Under the pieces are notes generated by a model. The model ran no database searches. It saw only the letters and a program-made list of their open reading frames with translations, and was not told the origin of the DNA. A stretch of 64,000 nucleotides of DNA from Rhizoctonia solani (Eukaryota > Basidiomycota > Agaricomycetes > Cantharellales > Ceratobasidiaceae), in contig NC_057377.1 in assembly GCF_016906535.1 (NCBI RefSeq), forward strand, positions 558,001 through 622,000. The letters run 5' to 3'. How positions within the stretch are numbered: position 1 is the first letter of the stretch; every line of letters starts with the position of its first letter. Of the stretch, positions 1-10,422 are shown in pieces. The position numbers and the translations under genes were made by a program.

Positions 1-2
1 AC

Positions 3-1485
3 ACAAAAGCAACCGACGACGCGTCTTCGGTAGTCGACTCAATCGAAGGCCTTACACACCTCTCGGCTTCGCCAGAGCACAAGAACGATATTGCCAAAAA
101 CACACCATTATTAAAGAAAATGTTTGCTCTTGTCCCAGTGGCGTCGGCGTCGGCTAAAGCTTCCGCACAGCTCAAGAATAACTTCGATGAATCTGCTATG
201 TTCCATCGCGATAATTCTGTTCTCCTATTTGGAATTGCGTCTATTGTTAGCAATCTTGTATCATATCGTCCGCCACGTTCTAAAGAGGAACGTGCAATTG
301 AACAACTTCGGCGGACTGCGACTCCTGGGGCGAAACGTAACACACTCCCAGTTGCTGTGGATGATCCGGCCGATGCAGACTCCGCGGTGGCCGCTCGTGC
401 TAGATTAGTCATCCAGGCCGGCGTGCTTCCAGCGCTGAGTGCTCTTGCTCAAAGTACCAGCATTGGTGTACGACGCGCGACTGGAAGCGTTTATCTTGGT
501 CTTGTAACCGAACAAACGAACCGAGGAAAAGTTATCCAGGGTGGTGGTATCAAAGCACTTTTACATATTGCTCAAAGGGCCACATACGACCGACCTCCAA
601 ATGCACCGGACGTTTTAACGCCCCATGATCTACTACCGCTTCAGGCACTTGCGAAGCTCACTATTACCCATCCTCCCAATCTATTATTCGGTAACTCTCC
701 GAGATCAGCTATCGGTCCGTTGTCTACTCTGTTATCTCATAGTGATGCGACCACGCTTCAGCAATTCGAGGCCCTTATGGCGTTGACCAATATAGCCGGG
801 GTAGACCCAGAAGGTGTACTCAAACCAGTTGGTGCTCGTCGAATCGAGGAGCTTATGCTAGATGAACACAAAATGCTCCGACGTGCGGCAGTTGAATTGC
901 TGTGCAACCTAGTTGGTTCGGATGAAATCTGGAAGCGATACACAGGGGAGGGAGAAGAGGACAATCAAGCCGGTAAAGCCGTGCAGTCCCGGCTTCACGT
1001 TTTGATGGCCCTTTCCGATGTGGAAGATTTGCCGACCCGCCGCGCCGCAAGCGGAGCGCTCGCGATGCTTACATCATCCTCTTCAGTTGTTGATTCTTTG
1101 CTCGAGCTGGAGCGTGGGCCATCACGGTTAATGAAGGTAGTCAGGGAACTGGTATATCCAAATGGTATGCTTTTGCCCGTCCTATTTGATCTGAATTTAT
1201 GCGATTTTTTCAATACCAGATGACCAAGACAGTGAAGATGAGGGCGAAGAAGAGCCTATGGAACATGACGCCTCTCTCACGCTTCGTGGGGCAACAATTG
1301 CATGCAACGTGTTGACTAGAGCCCCTTCTCACTTCAAGCAGGACTTGGTTGACGCAAGCCAAGAAACGGGACTTCTGGGTGCCCTGCTGCAAACAGTTCA
1401 AACTGGCGATGACGCCTCCAAACGGCCAGCTGCTGAAGCCCTAGTTTGGATCGGCAGGGCTCAAGGTCAAATACCATCAATATAG
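3..1485 (+). CDS. UNC-45/Cro1/She4-like myosin chaperone, C-terminal part (5' end outside window)
   Basis: The frame is open from the first bases of the window, so this is the 3' part of a longer gene. Exons are 3..1164 and 1220..1485; the 55-nt GT-AG intron removes an in-frame stop and joins an acidic linker to a last armadillo-like segment, giving 475 visible residues. The protein is a run of helical ARM-type repeats (for example LQALAKLTI, FEALMALTNIAG and MLRRAAVELLCNLVGSDE). This matches the central/UCS region of the UNC-45/She4 family, soluble co-chaperones that fold and stabilise myosin heads. Family assignment rests on pattern recognition of the repeats and of the EGLTHLSASPEHKNDI stretch near the start. 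Another ARM-repeat protein is possible but less likely. The ATG at 120 is internal, not the start. Confidence 0.7.
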
Positions 1486-2900
1486 ATGAAGTCATACTTA
1501 TATATGATGAGCTCTTTTGCGCTACGCGGCAGTCGTATCCGTGTGATATTATTCATGATGAATCAATTCAGAATAGTCCGGGTCTGCGTAGTGGGTCTGA
1601 ATACCCCCGTGTTCTATCATGAAGCATTGATGCCAAGTATACATGGGTGCTAATCTAGTTGGACGAATCGGATGCATACGGCGCGAGCGTGACCTCTGTA
1701 TCTGCGAACATTTTCCTCAACACTTCAGGTTAATCATTCAATCTCAGCAGGGCTACCCCGCATTTCCTCAACGCTATCGGTGACAGTCAAGTCTGTGCAC
1801 GGTATGCAAAGGGCGAAGCGAGTGTAAGCGAGACAGCTCCCGCTATTGTGGAGACTCGCAGGTGCTACTTCACATCTTGAAACAATGATGGTAAGACTGG
1901 GCATATCCTATTGGGTCAGCATATGGCATCTCTTAGTGGGTCTGCGGAGTCTCTTGTCACTATCGACGAGCGCGTGCAAAATCACCCTCATTCGGAACAT
2001 TCGTCACAGACCGTCCTTTTTGGCTTTATTAGGGTGATTCGCGAGTGACGGATGATCGCCGATGCTGTACCGGTACCTGGCGGTCGACTTCTAGCCGTCG
2101 GCAAATGAATCATAACTACCCTGTGGAACACATACCGGCCCCGCCCGATACAATAAGCATAGGTAACTTATGGGTGGCTATAGCTACTCTGAAGGTCGCC
2201 TACATTTGCAGAAGTAAGCGTTCACGCTTTTGATCAGGATTTGTCAGTGTGTCAGCCAAATATCGGACACAGGCAACGTAAAAAACCGCTTGAACGTACG
2301 GCCTATATGAAGAATAACTGATTCATATATGACATAACTGTGGATATGTGCTTAAATCTTCTATTATATTGGATTGAGATAGGGACAAGATATTTTTGGG
2401 CAAGCTAACTGGAGTCCGCCATGTGTTAGGTAAGCGATCACATAGCACGGCTACATCTGACAGGCTTCGTCCGATCTTGATACGACAAATAGTTTTGCAG
2501 ATCTTGTTGTCATTGTGAGGGATTTGTCGTCTACCGTTGGACTTGGCATACCGTGGGTTCCAGTGATTCAGCAAGCGTCGTGTGGACATGATCACTAGAA
2601 TCGTACGCAACCGGCAATCCACCATTCCTCCACCGAGTCCCAATCAAGGCATCCTTCCAGGCTTCTTCGAAGGAATCGGGGAATGCTGAACTTTGGAGTA
2701 GCTTATCAAATTAAACCTATCTCTCGGCCGGATCTTCAGACGACAAACTGAGAAAAGTAGATTCTCGCCCGGTCGGCGAATATCTGAGATAGGTAGATGT
2801 GTAATTAGTAATTTGGGTACAAAAAGGCAAAGAGAGAGGGGGGCTTCAGAGCAAATCCCACTCGCCTCTTTAATTGCACCCGATCCCCACTCACATCACT
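1486..2900. other. intergenic region with a possible zinc-cluster relic
   Basis: No convincing gene was seen. On the plus strand, 1796..1857 encodes a cysteine pattern (CTVCKGRSECKRD, then YCGDS) that recalls part of a fungal Zn2Cys6 binuclear cluster, but it is short, lacks a cysteine and soon ends in a stop. A 106-codon minus-strand frame at 2323..2643 has no recognisable feature. The 100 bases before 2901 are probably the promoter and leader of the next gene. Confidence 0.4.
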
Positions 2901-3595
2901 ATGTCTTCCGACTCGTTCAACGCCAACGAAACCTGCTTCTCGGTAGGTAACTTATTCGTCCTACTATCTACGCTTACTTATAGCTTCTTTGTAGTTCAAC
3001 TGGCCTTCTACGCTCTCCGGAATCGAACGAGTAGCTCTGTCGGCGAAGGGAGACCTTCAGCGCACCCTTAGGTAGGTCCCTTCCCATCTTACCTATTCAA
3101 TCCACTTCTAATGGTCAACCACCCTCCCCCAGCGCATACTTTTCCCATCCCATTTCAGTTGCCCGCGGGTATACGTCGCCAGACCCGAGCGCACCTATTT
3201 CAAGTGCATCACATGCGACTCCCCTTGAACAAATCCGCTCTGTTGACCTTATCTGTCGAGGCCGAATCGTCTGCATGTGCACCTCGACCGTGACCATGAC
3301 GAGTCCAGCAGCAGCTCAGCTTGTACTGGTCGACAAATACCCCATCGGACAAGTATTTAGGGCGCTCGGAACTGGCCCCGCATTTCAGCTCTTGGACGTT
3401 GGCCTAACTGAAGGTGGCAAGGGCTTGTGGCGGGTTTATACCCTCAAAACCGATGAGTTCCAGTGCAGGATTCGCGAAGAGTTCCCAGACCGTGCCATGT
3501 TCCACTGTGATAACTGGCTGGATCTCCCAGCTCAGTCTGTCGCTAACCGATTGCCTGCCGTCGTTGACTCTGGAAAATCTGTCGTGGCTCATTGA
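2901..3595 (+). CDS. small protein resembling the chorismate lyase (UbiC/DUF98-like) fold
   Basis: Exons 2901..2942, 2995..3071 and 3133..3595 give 193 aa with consistent phases; the introns are 52 and 61 nt. The start was chosen because splicing from this ATG yields one uninterrupted frame. Central segments VDLICRGRIVCMCTSTVTMT, LVLVDKYPIGQVFRALG and LWRVYTLKTDEFQCRIREE resemble the beta-strand core of chorismate-pyruvate lyase-like proteins, in which a conserved Arg/Glu pocket binds a small aromatic acid. No signal peptide or membrane segment is present, so a cytosolic or mitochondrial protein is expected. The family link comes from the pattern only and enzymatic activity is not shown; it could be a non-catalytic relative. 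Exon structure is more certain than function. Confidence 0.5.
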
Positions 3596-4070
3596 AAAGC
3601 ACATTTTTATTATCGCTGACGTTTGTTTTGAGGTCTTATTTTGCAACTGTGTATCTACCATCTGTTTGTATATTAATAGTTATCTAGGTTTTTGGGTAGT
3701 AGTTGCAGGGAAGTACGCATAAGAGAGTAACAGTTTGAATTTCATTTAGCAAAGAGCGGCTTGATGTAATAAAGCCCTCTCACACTTACGCGATGAGAGT
3801 GATTCTTACAGTAATATTGAATATTTTTTTCAACAGACATCCACGTCCAACGTAACATATTCTCAGAGACACCGTGAGGAGGAATGGATCGTCCAGATGA
3901 GGGGGAAGTTTGCGGCTTTCTCCAATGACAAATGCGTTATTGTGAGTTCAGACAAACCAAGATAACACAGTACAACGTGTCTGGTTTGTTCTATGAGCAA
4001 CAATTCAATTCAATCATTCCGCCAAGGGTAATCTCTTGGCATGTTCATGGTCTGTATACACCCCACACCA
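3596..4070. other. convergent intergenic spacer
   Basis: This lies between the 3' ends of two convergent genes. It should hold both 3' UTRs; T-rich stretches near 3600-3700 and an AATAAA-like string near 3768 could be polyadenylation signals. No further gene was seen. Confidence 0.5.
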
Positions 4071-5808
4071 CTATGCCTTCTCCAATACCAATGCAATGCC
4101 TTGGCCACCTCCAATGCATGCCGCCCCAACCCCATATCTCTTGTTGAGTCTCCGAAGGTTGTGGACAAGGTTGGCTGTGATTCTAGTATGTGACGTGTGT
4201 CAATGACGAGATTGCCTGCAGGCCAGAGAAGCTGGCAAGACGTACCGAGCACCAGACGCTCCTAGAGGGTGGGCCAAGGCGATAGCCCCTCCAAACACAT
4301 TAGATATTTCATCTGGGAGTTCGAGTTCTTTTTGCACAGCTAGCCACTGAGCTGCGAAAGCCTACTAAAAATGAGTACAATTCTCGCTGAGGTAATTTCG
4401 GTCTAGAGTCACCTCATTGACGTCCCATAGATCAATATCGTCTTTCTTTAGTCCAGCCCGTGATAGAGCAATCTTAATCGCTTCCACAGGGCCGATACCC
4501 ATGATACTGGGCTCACAGGCGCTTATCCCATAGCTAACTATCCTGGCCAGTTTGGGAAGGTTGTACCTAAGATACATAGGTCAAGACATGAATAATAATG
4601 TGGGGCGAACACCCACTGTTGACACGCAGCTTCGCTGGCTACCACGTTGGCTGCCGCACCATCTCCGATTCCGCTAGCGTTTCCGGCGGAAACAGTACCT
4701 GTTTGTTTGATAAAAACACTGGGAAGTTTCGCGAGAGCTTCCGGTGTTGCGGTGGGGCGAGGATGTTCGTCAACACTGAAGACCTAGATAGGGATGATTA
4801 CGCGAGACGAAAACAGGGGAAGAATTCACGGACGAACCTCAGTCCCCTTCTTTCCTTTCAGTTCAACTGGCGAAATCTCATCGTTGAATGCCCCAGCCTC
4901 TTGGGCGGCTGCCCACCGCTGCTGAGAACGTAGTGCATATGCATCACACTGTTCCCTCGTAATTCCGTACTTTTGCGCGAGATTTTCTGCCGTCACTATA
5001 GCACTGATGAATATCCCCAAAACCTATCATTTGAATGAACGTCATACCGCCCATAGGAGTTGGGGCCGCGCCTGGATGACCTCCAGGGACTTGATCGATG
5101 AGTGCGGCAGCGAGGGAATCAACCAACTTCTGGTCCACGCCGTAACGGGTATTTCCAAACCTAACTCCGTGGAGAGTATACGGTGACAAGGACATGTTCT
5201 CGGTTCCTCCTAAGTTCTTCGAGTCAATATACACTCAGCAGCAGGAAGAAGAAGAGGTCATGCCGGTCAGGACAATATTGGATTCCCCGAGCTGGATTTC
5301 CTGTACCGCATTTACAACGGATTGGAAACCAGAGCCGCAAAGTCTGCGCATAATTCATTAAGACTTGGACCACAATATAGCTGCCAAAAACGAGCTTACC
5401 GGTTAACAGTCAACGCCGGAACTGTGACCGGAAGTCCACTATAGTGCCCAACATGTCTTGCAACATACGCCCCAGAGTTATCGGTCTGAGATACAGATCT
5501 GCAATTCAAACCAATGTGTCAATTTACATCAAAATTCGGGCTAATCGATCACGGCGCACTGTGGGGGTGGCACTTACCCAAAGATCACGCTATCAACCTT
5601 GGTCTCTTTGGGCAGGGTAGCTAAAGCAGCCTTTCCAGCAAGTCCACCCAATTCAGAGGCTTTCAAATCCTTCAACCTAGACCCAGATATTAGTAGTTCT
5701 TTTATTCCCTAGGTCGATTCTGCGAACTCACTTTCCACCAAACGCCCCAAAAGGCGTTCGTTTAGCCGCCACAATATAAGCTTGGGTTCGTGCAGCAGCC
5801 GCAGCCAT
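4071..5808 (-). CDS. 3-ketoacyl-CoA thiolase, mitochondrial ACAA2 type
   Basis: Ten exons on the minus strand: 5808-5732, 5676-5578, 5498-5400, 5343-5264, 5209-5048, 4995-4838, 4783-4617, 4566-4413, 4361-4246 and 4182-4071. They total 1224 nt, or 407 aa, close to the usual thiolase length. The enzyme performs the last step of fatty-acid beta-oxidation, splitting 3-ketoacyl-CoA with CoA. The nucleophilic Cys is about residue 94 (NRLCGSGFQ), the catalytic His about 363 ([13 protein letters not shown]), and the second Cys about 393 ([10 protein letters not shown]). NEAFA is also present. The sequence [19 protein letters not shown] and the VDEH loop are typical of ACAA2-like enzymes. One oddity is Ala in place of the usual Gly before HPLG. 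The intron at 5210..5263 starts GC rather than GT; all others are GT-AG. No clear peroxisomal C-terminal SKL is present. Confidence 0.93.
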
Positions 5809-7339
5809 TGAGATGACGAGTCTCACTAATACAGCTACGGAGGTGGGGGTAAAGAAAACGAATTGGGAGACCGACGGAACTCATGGTGGTCGTGTAATCC
5901 CGGTAATTTCACATGCAACTGTAGATTGACTAATCACGGCGCTTACTTAGACGCCGCCGACTGTAAGGTGAATGAATGCATAAGTTAACTACTTGGAAAC
6001 AAGTGCACGAGGCTCCCTTAATACCATTGAGGCGCCATATATGGCACGCTGCAAGCATACGAGGAACGGGGCTCCAAGTTGTGGGAAAAACTCGAGGGCA
6101 AGGTGGCCAATTTTGACGGGGTCAAGCAAAGGACAATGAGAATGATGGGAGCTGCGTGATGGGAGTAGGTGAATGTGAAATGGTGTCGAAAATGATAAAT
6201 ATAACGCACGATAAAAGCGATAGTCGATAGGCTGACAGCCGAATATATTAAGTTATGTGACTCCTCGTGCGCGACTTTCTGGCCGAGGACACAGACTTTT
6301 TATAAAACCTAACCAGCATACACGCCTGTCCTCTCTAATAGTAGCATAAGAATTAAGTCTTTTAATTGTATAATAAGGTTTTTTTCTCAGTGCGCTTTAT
6401 AGTTTTCTTGGTTTGCGGCACTATATTCTCATGCGAGACTTTGAGATAGATTCCAATATCGCGAGACTTATAGAACTCCTTTGGTTCTTAGTGTTCTATC
6501 TCGGTCCTGATTCATTTATGGCTTTTATTAATACTGAACACTTCTTGTCGTGATATGTAATAAAGACTGGCTCACGTTTCTTTACGGTCCACGGATGTTG
6601 CCAGCTGGCTCGAATGGCAACGATGAGCTGGCAGAGAATCAAGCCTTCGAAGTCCCTGTCTGTACTCTATTATTAGTGTTACTTAGATATTTTAACTATG
6701 TCATTTGCTATCTACGAAGCCCCCTGCAATTTCAAGATCCAATCAATTGCGGGACAGGATTGTACGTACGACTACTCATGGAAATCCTAAGTAAATGCGC
6801 GAGATAGTCTACGAGATGATGAGATTTAGTCATGAATTCATGAATGGATGGGCCTTATTGAGCTGTAGCGAGCCATTCCGTGCAATAAAAACTCGCTATT
6901 CTGGTCTTGGACACATGACTAATGACCTCAACTGCCGCGCTCATATATTGAGAGACTTCTATCGTGCAACAAGCATCCATGTTGCCAAGGTAGGAATTGG
7001 TCGTGAAATTGTATAGCCGTTTTTTCTGCTACTACCATGTGTATAAGGCTACCAACTAGCTCAGCCTTCTCTTGTATCCATTTGTTAGCGAGGTTGGGTG
7101 AGTCCATTCGGGATCTACCCACATGACTGGGCTTTAGGAACCGTGTGACACTAGGAGTGATGAAATCTCTCGGTCTCAGACTGAATCTGGACCATTCAAG
7201 CATACTGTTTAAGTCTAAATTTAGATACAACTGGCCGGCGGAACCCTGCATTTAGTGTATAAAAACCCGAATCAAGGCTACTTTACCCGAAGAGCCAGCC
7301 CTTTTGTAAATTACTTACTACTCAGTCACCGTCCGCACC
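5809..7339. other. intergenic region
   Basis: The stretch separates two divergent genes, the thiolase and the arabinanase, so both promoters should lie here. Short open frames (for example 6018..6209, 6550..6807 and 6928..7251) show no recognisable protein. A TATA-like GTATAAAAAC lies at about 7257-7266, some 75 nt upstream of the arabinanase ATG. Confidence 0.4.
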
Positions 7340-9073
7340 ATGCGATTGACACTTTCAAGTATCACTCTATCTGCTTTATCACTCGTAGGCTACGTGCTTG
7401 CCGCCTATCCGAACCCTGGTGCGTTCGGTTATCTCTCTCAACCTTTGATCTGTGTGCTAAGCAACAAGAAAGGCAAGGTAACTGGAAGCATCGACGTTCA
7501 TGACCCGACTATATGCCGGGACTCGGCCGGAAAATATTTCTTATTTTGTGAGTGACTGTTTCATAGCTATGGGAGACTCGATAGCCGCTAACCCATAGGA
7601 TTGCTTAGCTACTGCGTGAGTATAGACCTGTATCTGATATTTGAGTTGGGCTGACTGGACTTGTTTCCTCGTTTAGCCCAGGCATTGCTGTGCGTACTTC
7701 AACTGATAGGTACGTACTCAACTTCATATCACGAGACCTCCGCTCCATATTTATAACTCCTGTAGGACTAACTGGAGCTATGTGGGCACCGTATGGTCAA
7801 AGGGCCAAGCAACCTGGACCGACAAATACACCAGCACAACTGGCGGGAACGGGAACCTCTGGTAAGACCAAAAACCCAGAATAGTCGTTTACCTGTGCTA
7901 TCAACTTACTTTTATACCCAGGGCCCCGGATTGCACATACAAAAATGGCCGATTCTACGTCAGTTCTCTCGCAGCTTGTTATTTTGAATTAGGCTGAGAG
8001 AATGCTGTGTGGGAACAGCTGTACTATGCAACCTCTTCTTTTGGAAGTCGAAACTCGGCCATTTTCTTTGCGACCTCGACCACGGGCCTTCCGAACTCAT
8101 GGACCAATCAAGGATTAGTTCTTTCTACAACTAATTCTGATGACTACAACGTGAGTGGAGCGTATATGCCAACTAGAAAATAAAAGTTAAAGAAAAAACA
8201 AAATTCCCCCCAAGGCAATTGACCCAAGCTTGATCATCGGTGAGCTTCACTTCCGAATTCAACCATTAAAACCAGCATTCTCACGAGCCACATATTAGAT
8301 GGTAACAATTGGTGGTTGACCTTTGGCTCATTCTGGTCCGGTATCAAGCTGTAAGCTACCCATCAGTAATTCGCCCTCTCAGATATCCTGACTCTCTGGA
8401 TTTCGGGTAAAGTGTCCCATTAGGATCCAGCACCGGCAAACCTTCAGGCTCCACCATATATTCTCTCGCCAAGCGTACGGGTGAGTCGCACACGGTCAAC
8501 AACGCGTCTCGCCTATCTTACTTTAAACTTGAATTCTCTCAGCGGGTGGAGGAGCAGTCGAGGCCCCCATGCTTATCAAGAACGGCAACTACTATTACCT
8601 ATTCACTAGCTGGGACAAGTGCTGCGATGGTACTTCGTCAACATACAATATTCGCATAGGAAGATCTACCAGGTTGGTCGGTCGAGGGTGGTCCATATTT
8701 TACTCTCATTTATCTTGTTGTCTTATGTAGCATTACGGGTCCCTATGTCGACGAGAGTGGCGTTGCGCTAATGTCGGGCGGAGGTCAGTAGCTGCATTTA
8801 TTCCACCCAGTAATTTTATACATAGATGGGCTGAACTATGTAAAGGAACTGAAATCCTTGGCTCACACGGATCCATTATCGGGCCTGGCGGACAGTCAGT
8901 ATTCAAGGATACAGACGGCTGGGTCATCGACTATCGTATGTGCAACCACTTGGCAACCTCTTTTCGTACCATGGGACTAAAGCGAAATATTATTAGACTA
9001 TTATACAAGCACTGGATCCTTGCTCGGTATCAACTTGCTCAACTTTGCCAGTGGCTGGCCAGTGGTTGATTAA
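7340..9073 (+). CDS. secreted GH43 arabinan endo-1,5-alpha-L-arabinosidase
   Basis: Fourteen exons: 7340-7418, 7473-7547, 7609-7615, 7677-7709, 7766-7861, 7922-7958, 8019-8150, 8215-8239, 8299-8350, 8413-8480, 8543-8672, 8731-8783, 8846-8935 and 8997-9073. They total 954 nt, or 317 aa, a normal length. A signal peptide (MRLTLSSITLSALSLVGYVLA) precedes AYPNPG, so the protein is secreted. It is a five-bladed GH43 enzyme that cleaves the arabinan side chains of pectin. The likely catalytic set is Asp37 (VHDPTI, base), Asp156 (AIDPSL, pKa modulator) and Glu208 (GGAVEAP, acid). NGRFY, the LWAPDC junction and SHGSIIGPGGQ are further family marks. Exon 3 is only 7 nt long and is needed to make FSTAPGIAVRTSTD. 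Exon 10 uses the acceptor GGGTAAAG at 8412, the only one seen that keeps frame. The gene appears intact. Confidence 0.93.
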
Positions 9074-10422
9074 GAGGTGTCCCGATTGCGAGTTGCTTCC
9101 CCGGACAGCACCTTGTCTTGGTATAACTTTTGTAGTGGGATTAGCTTTCTGAATACATAAGATTACACTAAGTCACGAGAAATAGGACCCTATAAATATA
9201 CCCCATTCATTCCCTCCGAGTTGTGGACATACATATATTTACAGTATGGTTCATGGACCCATAAAAGGACTTGAATAGGCGAATGTATGCACCGGTAGCG
9301 TGGCTCCTGAGGCGCCTTGGGATACGATCGGGCGCACAATGGACTGGGATATATAATCAACCCCATTTCAACTTTTAATAATGGGCTCTAGAGGCAGGGT
9401 TAAGTGCTACGATTTAACCATGGTATTCCTATTGCCAATATTATGCAAATTTCAGCATGGATCCAACAATGGCCTGAATCGTACACCCAGGAACCCCGAG
9501 TAATCAATCGAAGAAATACTAATTTAGAGTCTTCCAACTAATGGACGTCCCCAACCTTGCCCGGTCGCGAGTGGCGCGGCAGCAGATATATCAGCTTGTG
9601 TTTCAAGGGTTTCGAGAGGCAAGATAAGATATAAAAGGATGACTGGCAGCGCTCCATCGAGTTTGAATCCCTCCTCGCTCCACCACTCTCCGACAGTGAA
9701 TGTGGCGTTACAAGTGCTTAGCTAATTAGGTAACGTAAAGATGTGTCGCTAAAGTGACGATCGCGCCAATGTTCGACACATGGTGAATAAAGACTGGGCA
9801 ACATGAACATGGTCCTGGGAGCCAGGGGCTACACGCGAAAACAACGAGGTCAGATAACGAAGGGTGTGTACTTTTAGCACATACTCCATAAAGGAGCAGA
9901 AAAACGGATAACTAACCTGACACCATGGCAATTGTAATAGCCGACTCTATTATTCGATGAACAGGGACGTTCGATCTTCGAGGTGTGAAAAAAAATGATG
10001 AAACAAGGTTGCCCCTGCAATGATGGTGTGCTATAGATAACCCGCCAAGCGATAGGAACATGCTCGTGCCGAGGAAGGAAATGCGCGCGTTTTCCCAAAG
10101 TGGCAGGTATGACCAAATTTGACCGCAATGACGCATGCCAAGTTGGGGGCGCTTAGCTCACGTTTGTTGGACTCGCTCATAATGGCGGCAGAAATGGGCG
10201 ATCGAGCAACGTAGACGAGCGGGCCTTGGTTTGATAAACCAGCTGCCCGAGTGAATTAAAAAAATTTCAGTCGAGACGTCATTGGAACCGAGGGATGTGA
10301 ATTTGCGACGAACAGTGGCTGTGGTGCCAAGGCAGCGACGGAACGTACTTGGCAGAACACATTGATATAAAGGCCAAGGCGAGGAGTACCAAGGGCAGTT
10401 TGCACTCCCTCTTCTTGTCGCG
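9074..10422. other. intergenic region
   Basis: No supported gene was seen. It should contain the 3' UTR of the arabinanase and the promoter of the GH79 gene. A TATAAAG at 10367-10373, 50 nt upstream of the ATG at 10423, is a plausible core promoter. Another TATAAAAGG string at about 9631 has no gene behind it. Overlapping minus-strand frames at 9749..10136 look like chance. Confidence 0.4.

Noticed and set aside
2323..2643. 106-codon minus-strand open frame
   Set aside because: No family resemblance, no splice context, and composition like the surrounding non-coding DNA.
3005..3030. tRNA T-arm-like string on the minus strand (GTTCGATTCC)
   Set aside because: It lies within a coding exon, and no D-arm, anticodon arm or acceptor stem can be formed around it.
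4246..4275. apparent frameshift in the thiolase HPLGAS region
   Set aside because: It came from a misreading; the true reverse complement gives [10 protein letters not shown] without a break.
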